Positions 7,501 to 15,760 of a stretch of 20,000 nt of DNA are shown one piece after another. The notes below the pieces were generated by a model. It was not told the origin of the DNA. It ran no database searches and worked only from the letters and a program-made list of their open reading frames with translations. The DNA comes from Chromera velia (taxonomy: Eukaryota; Sar; Chromeraceae). Every line of letters begins with the position of its first letter. Positions within the stretch are counted from its first letter, which is position 1. Location: assembly GCA_018398765.1 (NCBI GenBank), contig JAHBMJ010004380.1, forward strand, positions 1-20,000, written 5' to 3'. Made by a program: the position numbers and the translations under genes.

Positions 7501-10279
7501 AAGCGAAGAAAGGAGGGAGGTTCCTTAAGTTTTTGTTTGCTTGCCTCCAAATCGTTGTTCGAGGCCTTTCAACCCCAAACAACAAAAAGATGCCCCAGAG
7601 CATCACGAGGATCACGCACACACAAATGGAGAGAGAAATAGAGACAGAAAATAGAGAGAGACCAATGCAGAAACACCGCATGCAGTTCATTCCATTCGTC
7701 AAATGCGATCGTCGCTCCTAGCTCCTTCATGCTCTCCCTCTCTGTTGTGTGCACTCTCTCTCTCTTGATTTCTTGACACCCTCTGAGCTGCTCTGCCTCC
7801 ATGCAGCTGTTTTTCCACTGTACTTCTCTGTTTTATCCGTTATGCACTTCTTCCAAAACACCGATTTAGAGAATGTTTGAGGTGACTACATGTGGCCTTT
7901 CGAGTTTCAGAGTCTCCTTGTGAGTGAAGCGCCAAAAAAGAAGCTGTCCCTTTAATTCTGTTGAAGGCACAGTTTCACAAAACAAAAAAACAGATCATCC
8001 GTGTATAAAGAATCTACCCAATGCACCGAGAAAAAAGGAATTTACGGATGCATGGATGCGTGTGCGTACATGCACAGTCCATCTGCTGACCCTCACAAGT
8101 GACCCCATCCCCTGCCAATTGGAGCCCCGTCCCGCAACCACACGTGAAGGACCCCCAGGTGTTTGTGCACGTCGCGTTGCCTGTGCATGTGTGGGCGCCT
8201 GTGTTGCACTCGTTGATGTCTGCATGCATGCATGCATGATTGCAGCGCCCCAGTGTTTTTTAATCTGAAGTGTTTGTTGGCTTTTTGTCAGCAGGATTCA
8301 ACTTGAGGATTGCTGCTTTGTATTAAGGTCTCCCTCATTTTTGCTCTTTTGCGTTACTTCACGTCTGACTCAAAAGTTACGTGACGCTTCTTGATGTTCA
8401 GGGGCGTGTAGAGAGCGACATCAAGAGACAGAAAAGACATATCAAAAGATAGGTACTCATACCGACAGAGAGACAACGACAGACAACGGAGACCAACGAA
8501 AAGAGAGGTAAAACGAGAGGGCGCCGAATAAAACACGAATAATTCGAGCTTGGTTTCATGCTTATTGACCAAGTTGCATGGCCTTTCTCCTTCCTGTCTC
8601 TATTCGGACGTGCATGTGTACGCCTCGCGACGTCCAATGGCTTCGCCCTCTCTCGGCTGCAAGGACTCCAAACTGTCTAGCTCACTGACAGACTGACTGA
8701 CTGACTGACTGCTACATGCGACTCCGCTCCCGGTGAAGCCGACGTTACAAGCGCAAGTGAAGGAGCCATCTGTGTCCGTGCAGGTTGCCCGATTGTTTCG
8801 GCAGTCGTCAATACTGAGAGTGCACTCGTCGATGTCTGCATGAGGATACGGAGGGCACGCGTGATGGGTTTCAGTGCCATGAAGTCGGGTGTTCAACAGG
8901 TTCATCAGCGTAACGTTTTTCCAAATCAGAGGCTGCGACCCCTTTCTTGACATTCAAAATCGTGTCAGTGTCTTCGCTCAGGAGATGGAGGGAGAAGAGT
9001 CAAATTGATCGGAACAACACATACTTACATTCATATGCACAGAGCTGGATGGATGGACAAGCACCGCGACTTGTATGCGCTGTCCTACAGCCACTCTGGT
9101 CAACGTACACGAAAAGCGAGAGATTAGGGCGAGCAACAGGGAACTCTTCTGAAGCCATGTCAGATGGCAAAGAAAGAGTGGCATGAGAAGGAGCACCAGA
9201 GATAGAAACACAGATGAATTCTTCACGTGCGCACTTGTGCAGACAACTCCATCCCCACTGTAGCCGAGGTTACAAGCACACGAGAAGGAGCCGACAAAAT
9301 CTGTACAGGTTGCGTTGATGTCGCAGTTGTGGATCGAACTGCTGCTACATTCGTCGACGTCTGCAATTAAGGTATGAAAAAAAAGGAACGGGCACTCAGA
9401 GACAAATGAGATATATTCAATTGACCCCTCCGACCCTATTTTTTCCCCTCCTCCTGTCAGCAAACCCGAAGGTCACAAGGGAACTAACGTTCGTCATTTT
9501 CCTATGGCAAGGTTCCATGAACCCACGGGATACCAAGGTTAAAGATGGCATGAAGCCATTCATGCTTTTCAAAATCATCTAACGCCGTGCATTTCCAGCT
9601 TTGATTCACAAGAAAGAACGAAAAATGGCGGACGTGACGTATTTTTTCGCTCGTCCTTCTTTGACATAGTCGTTGAAGCCAAAAGTTCTGACTGACAAAA
9701 TTGATGCAATTAAAGGAGATCTGTTTTACGAAAACAGCGACAAGTAACATTCATTCGTCTTGTAACTCGCACAAGTCCACTTGGATTGTTTGACTGACTG
9801 ACTGACTGACTGACTGACTGACTGACTCACTGACTCACTGACTGACTGACTCACTGACTCACTGACTCACTGACTGACTAACTGCTGCAAGCGACCCCGT
9901 CTCCACTGAATCCGGACCCGCAGGTGCAAGCGAAGGACCCCGGAATGTCCGAGCAGGTCGCGTTCTCGTTGCAGTTGTGCACAATGTTTTGGCACTCGTC
10001 GTAAACCAGAGGGGCTTTTCCGAGCAGCAGTGTGGTCGTGGTGGTTGCGTTTTGGTAGAGACCCCCGTCTGTGAGAGGGCACTCGTGGATGGAGAGACGG
10101 AGTGAGTGTTCTGTTTCAAAATTAGCGAGAAAGGATAAGAGTGCCCCACTCCAATGGTTCCCCATTCTGTCCCTTTCGGTGCCTTCATGGTGGGTGTGGA
10201 ACCTCAGAGACCAGATGCAAAGATGCGCCAAAATGGGCAGAAAGAGGAGAAGGGAGAGACAAAAACGAAAACAGAACAT
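4387..10279 (-). CDS. Secreted/surface protein: 5 EGF modules + 7 four-cysteine modules (12 exons)
   Basis: Exons in transcript order: 10279-9883, 9360-9235, 8835-8710, 8219-8091, 7481-7359, 6946-6833, 6307-6194, 6021-5905, 5564-5451, 5187-5074, 4936-4823, 4502-4387. They join in frame to 567 residues. The N-terminus has a signal-peptide-like core (MFCFRFCLSLLLFLPILAHL) after an in-frame TGA. Five EGF modules follow; all keep C-x-[DN]-x4-F-x-C-x-C, the Asp/Asn hydroxylation pattern of calcium-binding EGF, and four begin [IV]-[DN]-E-C. Seven modules C-x3-EYVS-x2-[AV]-C-x2-C...TN-x-AGDD...DT-[TS]-C follow; these resemble ephrin-receptor-like cysteine repeats of protist surface proteins. No membrane segment or GPI signal is seen after the last module, so the protein may be secreted or incomplete. 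Internal exons are all phase 1-1. An alternative first-exon boundary is an acceptor at 10068. Confidence 0.85.
4787..4822. repeat. TCAG/TTAG repeat abutting exon 11 donor
   Basis: On the sense (minus) strand the intron begins GTCAGTTGGTTAGTCAGTCA and continues as irregular GTCA repeats. Confidence 0.8.
4823..4936 (-). CDS. EGF gene exon 11: four-cysteine module 6
   Basis: 114 nt, phase 1-1. Acceptor GATTGCAG, donor C|GTCAGT, which passes directly into TTAG/TCAG repeats. Contains CAANEYVSLNVCTACPAG. Confidence 0.85.
5074..5187 (-). CDS. EGF gene exon 10: four-cysteine module 5
   Basis: 114 nt, phase 1-1. Acceptor CTCTGCAG, donor G|GTCAGC. Contains CAVNEYVSSNVCTACAAG. Recent duplicate of exon 9. 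Confidence 0.87.
5451..5564 (-). CDS. EGF gene exon 9: four-cysteine module 4
   Basis: 114 nt, phase 1-1. Acceptor CTCTGCAG, donor G|GTGCGT. Nearly identical to exon 10 except at its 3' end, where it encodes DTSCT rather than DTTCD. Confidence 0.87.
5680..5860. repeat. Purine-rich (plus) / pyrimidine-rich (sense) intron tract
   Basis: About 180 bases in the intron between exons 8 and 9, almost all A and G on the plus strand, so C and T in the transcript. Similar but shorter tracts lie at about 4155-4290, 6540-6600, 7600-7670 and 10360-10500. Confidence 0.75.
5905..6021 (-). CDS. EGF gene exon 8: four-cysteine module 3
   Basis: 117 nt, phase 1-1, one codon longer than its sisters at the 5' end. 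Acceptor CTCTGCAG, with a second AG six bases downstream; donor G|GTCAGT. Contains CPANEYVSSNACVACPAG. Confidence 0.85.
6194..6307 (-). CDS. EGF gene exon 7: four-cysteine module 2
   Basis: 114 nt, phase 1-1. Acceptor CTTTGCAG, donor G|GTCAGTAAG. The most divergent middle module, with CTGGQTNVAGDD replacing the usual CPAGTTNAAGDD. Confidence 0.87.
6833..6946 (-). CDS. EGF gene exon 6: four-cysteine module 1
   Basis: 114 nt, phase 1-1. Acceptor CTTTGCAG, donor G|GTCGGT. Contains CAANEYVSSNACVACPAG and AGDDPAGADTTC. Its DNA is nearly the same as exon 8. Confidence 0.87.
7359..7481 (-). CDS. EGF gene exon 5: calcium-binding EGF module
   Basis: 123 nt, phase 1-1. Acceptor AGAGCAG, donor G|GTGCGC. 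Starts IDEC; contains CTNVTASFTCAC. This is the last EGF module before the class of module changes. Confidence 0.87.
8091..8219 (-). CDS. EGF gene exon 4: calcium-binding EGF module
   Basis: 129 nt, phase 1-1. The acceptor GCATGCAG lies in a GCAT repeat; donor G|GTCAGC. Starts INEC; contains CTNTWGSFTCGC. Confidence 0.87.
8682..8709. repeat. GTCA repeat abutting exon 3 donor
   Basis: On the minus strand the intron begins with GTCA units straight from the splice donor (about five perfect copies, then GTCTGTCAGTGAG). Confidence 0.85.
8710..8835 (-). CDS. EGF gene exon 3: calcium-binding EGF module
   Basis: 126 nt, phase 1-1. Acceptor CATGCAG, donor A|GTCAGT, which runs straight into a GTCA tandem repeat. 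Starts IDEC; contains CTDTDGSFTCAC. Confidence 0.87.
9235..9360 (-). CDS. EGF gene exon 2: calcium-binding EGF module
   Basis: 126 nt, phase 1-1. Acceptor ATTGCAG, donor A|GTGCGC. Starts VDEC; contains CTDFVGSFSCAC. Confidence 0.85.
9791..9882. repeat. GTCA/GTGA repeat abutting exon 1 donor
   Basis: About 23 tetranucleotide units. On the sense strand it starts at the donor as GTTAGTCAGTCAGTGAGTCA and alternates GTCA with GTGA before a perfect GTCA run. Confidence 0.9.
9883..10279 (-). CDS. EGF gene exon 1: signal peptide and EGF module 1
   Basis: 132 codons plus one base. The signal-like start is followed by a Thr-rich linker and an EGF module with YDEC and CSDIPGSFACTC. The donor is A|GTTAGT. 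A good acceptor (CCTCTCACAG, exon from 10068, 186 nt) offers another boundary; if it is used, the true first exon lies upstream. The ORF stays open for 70 codons upstream of that acceptor, which favours the long version. Confidence 0.65.
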
Positions 10280-11059
10280 TCAGAGGGGCGGTTGTGAATG
10301 GAAGTCGGCAGAAAGACCGAGGGATAACTCGCCAGAGGAAAGAGACATACATACAGACAGACAGACAACCGAAAGAGAGAGAGACAGAGAGCGACCATGC
10401 ACCCACCAATCATCCACGAGAGGTCCGGAGACGGAGTGCCTGTACACACACCAATTAAGCGAAGAATCTCGACAGAGAGAGAGAGAGAGAGACGGAGGTG
10501 CACACGGCGAGGTAGACAGAGGGTAACCAGGGCACATTTTGACAAAAAAGACTATTCAGGCACTTCAGCAACCAGTCAGGCGTACAAGACAGCCACATGC
10601 ACAAGACATGATTCAGTGCCTCCGTCAGTTTTACCCCCTTTCTTTTTTTCCGTTGCAGAGTCTCATGCTTATACAGAGGAATTAAAAATGAAGGACAACA
10701 CAACTACACTCCCTAAATTCCGAAGGGGATGCACGTACGAAGGAAAAGAACAGTCTCCGTTGGTGATCATGCATGGTGTCAGCAGAGCCTAATCCAACGA
10801 AGGGGCCGGCTGGGCTTGGAAGGAAAAGAGGAAGAAAGAATTCAACAATTCAGGAATTAAACTCCGTGGACGAGATCTCGGCGCGATTTCAAATGTTTTT
10901 CTTAAATGGTGGAATCCCCATGCAGCCCTTTCGGGACGGAGAAAAATTAGGGAAAGAAAAGAGAGGATCACACCGGGCAGCGTGCTTCACCTTCACTACG
11001 GCCTGTCTAATGACAGAATTTGCACATTTGTTGCAGCTTCTTTGTTCTCCCGTTTACTT
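10280..11059. other. Spacer between genes B and C without a supportable gene
   Basis: Purine-rich on the plus strand from about 10240 to 10500 (GA repeat near 10471-10492, ACAG repeat near 10351-10368). The remaining ORFs are low in complexity and show no domain. It may contain the promoter of the EGF gene, or an upstream exon of it, but I cannot place either. Confidence 0.5.
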
Positions 11060-11427
11060 ATTCTTTCGAGAGACAATTATAGATTCTTTCGAGAGACAAT
11101 TATGGATTCTTTCGAGAGACAATTATAGATTCTTTCGAGAGACAATTATAGATTCTTTCGAGAGACAATTATAGATTCTTTCGAGAGACAATTATAGATT
11201 GTTTCGAGAGACAATTATAGATTCTTTCGAGAGACAATTGTAGATTCTTTCGAGAGACAATTATGGATTCTTTCGAGAGACAATTATAGATTCTTTCGAG
11301 AGACAATTATAGATTCTTTTGAGAGACAATTATGGATTCTTTCGAGAGACAATTATAGATTCTTTCGAGAGACAATTATAGATTCTTTCGAGAGACAATT
11401 ATAGATTCTTTCGAGAGACAATTATAG
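11060..11427 (+). repeat. 23-bp minisatellite, 16 units
   Basis: Sixteen consecutive 23-bp units, each holding TTCGAGAGACAATT followed by ATAG or ATGG and ATTCT. Only scattered single-base variants occur (units 2, 7, 8, 9 and 12). There are no spacers, so it is not a CRISPR array. It starts exactly where gene B stops: the TAA of gene B lies in the unit nearest 11427. Confidence 0.97.
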
Positions 11428-11530
11428 ATTGCAAACAGGACTGACGTACCCACCCTGAGACAAGACTCCTCCCCGGAGCTTCCGTGCTTCCTCCTCTTGG
11501 CCTCTCCGCTCCATTGCAGCAACAGCCTCC
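11422..11530 (-). CDS. Gene B exon 6 and stop
   Basis: Acceptor GGGTGCAG, phase 2. Encodes EAVAAMERRGQEEEARKLRG, like EMLNRASLEESRKKWQGIM at the end of gene D, then about a dozen extra residues to TAA at 11424-11422. A donor-like GTGGGT at 11453-11448 leaves another exon possible, but none is needed. Confidence 0.75.
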
Positions 11531-12537
11531 CTGCACCCATGCATGAACCCAAAAGGGACAGTCAGACATGCAGATGGAGTTCTTACAAACCAATATACAG
11601 TACGAGTTTGAGGGACAATCGGAGGCCTCAATCCATCCTTGTATCTCTCTCGTCTGCATCCCCTACCCATTCCCTCACTAGTCCCGCCTGAATAAATTCC
11701 CCCCCCACAGACAACACGGAAGTGCCGTCGTGTGATTGCCGTCGCCTCTCTTTCTGTCTCTTCCTCTCGGGGCTTCCCTCCCACCCACCCCTTTCACGCA
11801 CAGGCAGACTGACCCTGACGGTTCTCCGAACTGTTCTTCCTTCTTCTCAGTCGTCCTCATGTCCTCCAACGTCAATGTCTGTTGGTAGAGGTAGAAGAGA
11901 GTCACGCTCCGTCTCGCCAGTTTTGTCTCGACTTTCTCGAACAGTTCCCAAAAATTGCTACCCGACTTCGACTGCACGCATCCAAAGACATACCCACGGA
12001 ATCACGCACTCACTCGCATAAGCGCAGCTTCCAACAAACCATTTTGGGTCAACAGCTGCAGCCTTAAGAGAACACAATTTTCAAAGTGCAGATTCCTGAA
12101 GTAATCAATGCGTTTGCAGCATTACTTATGCCCATGGCATGGTAAGATTTCCCTGACAATCAGACCAAACAAGACTCACAGACAGACGCGCGCAGATGCA
12201 CACATAGAGTAATCAAGCGAGAGATGAACTTCGTCTCTTTGCGCAAACAGGGTTTCAATAGATGGCTGTCTCGTGTCCCTTGATGCGCTCCCTGTTGCCA
12301 GCATGCGAGCGACATCATTTAGGAGAATCGCTCTCGCGGGAAACTCTCTTTTCTCTTCTCCTCGCCTCCATGAAGCCGACTGCTCCACCAACCAACCAAC
12401 CAACCAACCAACCAACAGACCTGATCCTTCCCAGCGCTGCTGAAGGCGTCGTACCCCGTCTCTGTATATTCAGATCCTGTCATCGCCATTTTGACTGTAA
12501 GCGTTTCTGTCTGGACGTAGTAGTACTGAGAATCCAC

Positions 12538-12576
<39 letters not shown>

Positions 12577-14963
12577 GACATGCACACACAAATCAGCGAA
12601 GAATCAGGGCCACAGCATGTGCACGACCTCCAATGCTCGATTTCCTGCCTGAAGGTCTTTTCTTTCTTTTCTTTTAGGGAGTTGAATACCGCCCTTTCCA
12701 CGCAGGACCTCAATGAAGTGACCTGGTGGAGTCTTGCAACACTGTAGTCATCAGCACTATTCAGTGTCACTGCGACGTTGATGGGGGAGGCGCCTTTCTC
12801 TGCCAAGAGTTCGTCGACAGCCTCTGCTATCTCTGCCTCGAGTCTGTTGTCCTGCATCCTTCTTCTTCTTCTTCCTGTGTCGTCGTTGTAGGGGGACGAG
12901 AAGGAGACCCGCATCTGGGATGACATCACGTGACCCTCACTGTCGGGGCTGTCCGGTCGCGGCCACAGATAGTACCAACACAGGGAGACCATCAACGCAG
13001 CAATGACTGTGCCTAGAAGTGCAAAAATAGAAGACCAGCCAAAACATGTGAGCTTGCAACCCTTTTCGCACCATTTGACATCCCAATACGTGCTTGCGTC
13101 TTGTTTGTTTTTCTTTTTTCTCTTCTCCTCCTTTCTCCTCTTCCTCTCTTCCCTCTCCTCATCCACTACCTTCACTTTGACTGATGGGAGAGAGTCTGTG
13201 TCCACTTCCTCTTCATCATCCTCAACTGTTTTGGACCTTTTCTTCTTGCTAATGGGGGCGGGGGGGGGATACTCGCGGGGGGCGCTTGGTCGGAGGGCAC
13301 CCGTGCCTGCATGCGTGGACGGACCGAGGGAGGAAGCGGGGAAGCGGAGGACAGGAGAAGACGAGGAAAGTCAAACGGCGTTTTGCAGACGGACAGGCAG
13401 GGAACAAGCAGGCGAATACAAAAAAGAGATGAGAAGCAGAAAAAACTCGAAGTCTCACAGTAAAGCGCGGAGACAGCTGTCAGAGACAAAGAGGGAAAGA
13501 GGCGTAGAGAACAGCCGGCTAGTCACTCACATGGTAATGATGAAAAAATGGAGCAGAGAAAATATGAGTGGCTTCGAGGCAGGACGAAGTCAAATGCACG
13601 CATACTCACCTATTCGCCGACACATACAAACACACACAGATCGAAATGGGAGCTTGGCCAGGGAAACTATGACGAGGTGTTACGGACACGAGAGACAGAG
13701 ATGAATGCAGGAATGAATTGTAAGAAAGCAAACGAAGACCAGGCAAAAGTGGATCTCGAAAAGGGAACGGAAAGAAATTTCGGGCTGGTTGAAAATCTAG
13801 ATGAAGACCTGCATGTACTGTTGTCGGAAGTTCGGGACTGCATGGCTGACTTTTTGACTTTTGGAGATTTGTCTGCTGCCTGTCGACTGGAGGGTCTGGA
13901 GGACGCTCTGCAGACAAAAATTAATTGCTTGGTCTGTCTGAGGAATTCAGTTTGTCTGCTTGTCGGCTTTGCACACACTGTTTCCCTGGCGTCACAGCTG
14001 CGCAACTCAAAGCCTTTCTAGGACCATTAGAGCAAGAAAGCAAGAGCTGCTACAGAGAGAGTTTCCAATCCTTTTCAGGCATACAAGAATGTACTGCCAC
14101 AACGATTTGTTCCTTGTTGGAACCTGAACATATTTCTGCTGGGAATTTTTTGGACGGAGTTTGTCTCTGGATGTTTCTCAGCGCAGAACAGGGGCCAGAC
14201 TGACAACGACATTGACGCACAGTGACACTGCGTGCGTCACTTCAACTCAATTTCATCTGACGACTCGCACAACCGCTGAGAGATGCTGAGACGCAAAGAA
14301 AATAAAACAGACAAACAGAGAGATCGCTAGGCAGACAAGCAGATAGATGAGAGACCGACAGTCAGTCAGTGAGTCAGTCAGTCAATCAGTCAGTGAGTCA
14401 GTCAGTCAGTCAGTCAGTCAGGCAGGCAGTGAGTCAGGCAGTGAGTCAGTCAGTCAGTCAGTCAGTCAGTCAGTCAGTCAGTCACTCAGTCAGTCAGTCA
14501 CTCAGTCAGTCAGTCAGACAGTCAGACAGTCAGTCAGAGAGACAGTCAGGCAGTCAGACAGTCAGTCAGAGAGACAGTCAGACAGTCAGACAGTCAGACA
14601 GTCAGACAGTCAGTCTGTCAGTCAGTCAGTCAGCCAGTCAGTCAGCCAGCCAGCCAGCCAGTCAGTCAGTCAGTCAGTCAGTCAGTCACTCAGTCAGTCA
14701 GTCACTCAGTCAGTCAGTCAGTCAGTCAGACAGTCAGTCAGTCAGTCAATCAGTCAGTCAGTCAGTCAGTCAGTCAGTCAGAGAGACAGACAGACAGACA
14801 GGCAGGCAGGCAGACAGAGAGACAGACAGACCATATCGTCTTTCTTTTCCATTTTCTCTTTCTTCAGACAGACAGACACAGCCAGAACGATAGATAGAAA
14901 AATACATACATAGATAGATAGATAGATAAATAGATAGATGGACAAAAAGGTAGACAGATAAAG

Positions 14964-15002
<39 letters not shown>

Positions 15003-15257
15003 AGAGGCAGGCAAAGAGGCGTACCCTGGTAATCCGGAGGGCTTAGGATTGGTGGGGGTCTGTACTGTTCTGGATAACCGGCCTGTGCGGTACTTCCTGG
15101 CACAGGAGGTAAATTTGAAAACCCTGCAGTCAAATTTTCACGTATGAGTGGAGTCTTCTGCCACATGGCTGTCTCCGCCAACGCACTTGCATTCAAGCAC
15201 GCACGCAGATATATAAAGTGACCGAGTTGACTTACATCTTGGGTCTCGGGCCGCCAT
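11422..15257 (-). CDS. Gene B: single-pass membrane protein, paralogue of gene D (6 exons)
   Basis: Exons: 15257-15236, 15123-15025, 13306-12723, 12537-12421, 11971-11814, 11530-11422. All phases match and join to 362 residues. No known family recognised. Residues 1-41 are a short MAARDPRW start and a proline/tyrosine-rich segment with a PPDY (PPxY-type) motif. Residues 42-111 are Pro-rich, then acidic, then strongly basic (RKRRKEEKRKKKNK). A membrane segment spans about 132-155 (from FALLGTVIAALMVSLCW to YYLW). The rest is an ectodomain-like part with QMRVSFSSPYN, a basic run, MQDNR, and FWELFEKVETKL near 282-293. With a charged tail before the only membrane span, a type II orientation (N-terminus in the cytosol) is likely. 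Each part aligns in order with gene D. The stop lies inside the adjacent minisatellite. Exon joins are inferred from phase and paralogy, not from transcripts. Confidence 0.82.
11814..11971 (-). CDS. Gene B exon 5
   Basis: 158 nt, phase 0 to 2. Acceptor GCGTGCAG, donor G|GTCAGT. Encodes GSNFWELFEKVETKL, matching ATFWDLVAAIETSM in gene D. Confidence 0.83.
12387..12416. repeat. TTGG (plus: CCAA) repeat abutting gene B exon 4 donor
   Basis: About seven TTGG units on the sense strand begin within six bases of the GTCTGT donor. Confidence 0.9.
12421..12537 (-). CDS. Gene B exon 4
   Basis: 117 nt, phase 0-0. The acceptor CAG ends a long TG repeat; the donor CAG|GTCTGT opens a TTGG repeat. Encodes YYYVQTETLTVKM, matching NLAQETYEISV in gene D. 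Confidence 0.83.
12541..12574. repeat. CA dinucleotide repeat forming the 3' end of gene B intron 3
   Basis: Seventeen CA units on the plus strand. On the sense strand the TG run is followed at once by CAG and exon 4, so the repeat stands where a pyrimidine tract is usually found. Confidence 0.95.
12723..13306 (-). CDS. Gene B exon 3, charged tail and membrane segment
   Basis: 584 nt. Acceptor GCATGCAG (phase 1), donor CAG|GTCACT (phase 0). Carries the Pro-rich stretch, the acidic and basic blocks, the only hydrophobic span and the SFSSPYN motif. It stays open through a nine-base C run at about 13260-13268, so an indel there would break it. Confidence 0.87.
13548..14021 (+). CDS. Possible antisense nested ORF, 157 codons
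   Basis: ATG to TAG, opposite in strand to gene B and inside its largest intron. The middle part (about codons 75-130, with LVENLDEDLHVLLSEVRDCM and LTFGDLSAACRLEGLEDAL) has a helical, normal-looking composition, unlike the surrounding repeats. I recognise no family; the LTFGDLSAACR piece is faintly F-box-like, which is a guess. The ends of the ORF look less protein-like. It could equally be chance. Confidence 0.25.
   Translation: MEQRKYEWLRGRTKSNARILTYSPTHTNTHRSKWELGQGNYDEVLRTRETEMNAGMNCKKANEDQAKVDLEKGTERNFGLVENLDEDLHVLLSEVRDCMADFLTFGDLSAACRLEGLEDALQTKINCLVCLRNSVCLLVGFAHTVSLASQLRNSKPF
14360..14830. repeat. TCAG/CAGA tetranucleotide satellite with higher-order copies
   Basis: About 420 bp of imperfect CAGT units, then CAGA/CAGG units. 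A block containing the spaced pattern CACTCAGTCAGTCAGTCACTC occurs near 14483 and again near 14687, so part of the array was itself duplicated. The Gln-Ser-Val ORFs read from it are repeat artefacts. Confidence 0.95.
14911..14999. repeat. GATA and CA microsatellites
   Basis: GATA units at about 14911-14939 and CA units at 14966-14999, just inside the donor end of gene B intron 2. Confidence 0.95.
15025..15123 (-). CDS. Gene B exon 2, proline-rich
   Basis: 99 nt, phase 1-1. Acceptor GACTGCAG, donor G|GTACGC. Encodes FSNLPPVPGSTAQAG, then a YRPPP and a SPPDYQ segment. Matches exon 2 of gene D in position, phase and composition. Confidence 0.8.
15236..15257 (-). CDS. Gene B exon 1 (7 codons + 1 base)
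   Basis: ATG GCG GCC ... AGA T, then GTAAGT, a strong donor. The trailing T joins GG of exon 2 to make Trp, exactly as in gene D. Confidence 0.75.
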
Positions 15258-15621
15258 TGATGTTGATCGGCTGGGCTCCAAGCAGACAAGAAACCAACTG
15301 CGGCTTTCAATTATACATGTATGGGTAGGAACAGATTCATGTCCGCACTTCGAGAACCTGAACAACCGACGGAGCTTGTGTCAGAGTGCATGCAGTCAGA
15401 ATTGACGGTTGACAAGCAGGCAGAAATCAATGACAGTCCCTCAAGAGCAGCTTCGAACCAAACCCGGCAACCTTCAAACGTGCGTACGTGGCAGGTCGAG
15501 AGCCGATGGCTTCATTGTGTCCATGCATGATTGAATCGATCCAATTTGAAGGCGATAATTAAGAAAGAATGAAGCTATATATATAGGAACAAAATTCATG
15601 CAGCAAACCGATATATACACA

Positions 15622-15647
15622 TGCATGCATGCCTGGGCATGCATGCA
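15622..15647. repeat. Perfect inverted repeat TGCATGCATGCC
   Basis: Arms 15622-15633 and 15636-15647 are exact reverse complements around a two-base loop. Confidence 0.95.
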
Positions 15648-15734
15648 GGTCGACGGAGAGCTATATATAGCGAGCTAGCTCGAGATGGGGATCACCGCGG
15701 GGCCCGCGGGTCCATCCAGCTAGCCCTTGGGCCG

Positions 15735-15760
15735 GCCTGCGCGCGCGGCCTGCGCGCGCG
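15735..15760 (+). repeat. Tandem 13-bp repeat GCCTGCGCGCGCG
   Basis: Two exact copies side by side (15735-15747 and 15748-15760), within a CG-rich island. Confidence 0.95.

Larger units (their letters stand above)
13307..15024 (-). other. Gene B intron 2 (about 1.7 kb)
   Basis: Bounded by donor G|GTACGC (15024) and acceptor GCATGCAG (13307). It holds a TCAG satellite (14360-14830), GATA and CA microsatellites, and a possible antisense ORF (13548-14021). The corresponding intron in gene D is only 238 nt, so this one has expanded. Confidence 0.8.

Noticed and set aside
9502-9750. 82-codon minus-strand ORF between EGF exons 1 and 2
   Set aside because: It lacks the cysteine pattern and splice signals of its neighbours; it is intron sequence.
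11060-11427. CRISPR array
   Set aside because: The 23-bp units are directly adjacent with no spacers, and the surrounding genes are eukaryotic.
13003-13704. 233-codon plus-strand ORF
   Set aside because: Its first half is antisense to gene B exon 3 with the membrane segment; the rest is low-complexity intron.
14347-14913. Long plus-strand ORFs of Gln-Ser-Val repeats
   Set aside because: They come from a TCAG tetranucleotide satellite that is open in more than one frame, and they lie in an intron of gene B.
15440-15480. tRNA-like T arm around CTTCGAACC
   Set aside because: The flanking bases do not form the T stem, and no matching D or anticodon arm is present.
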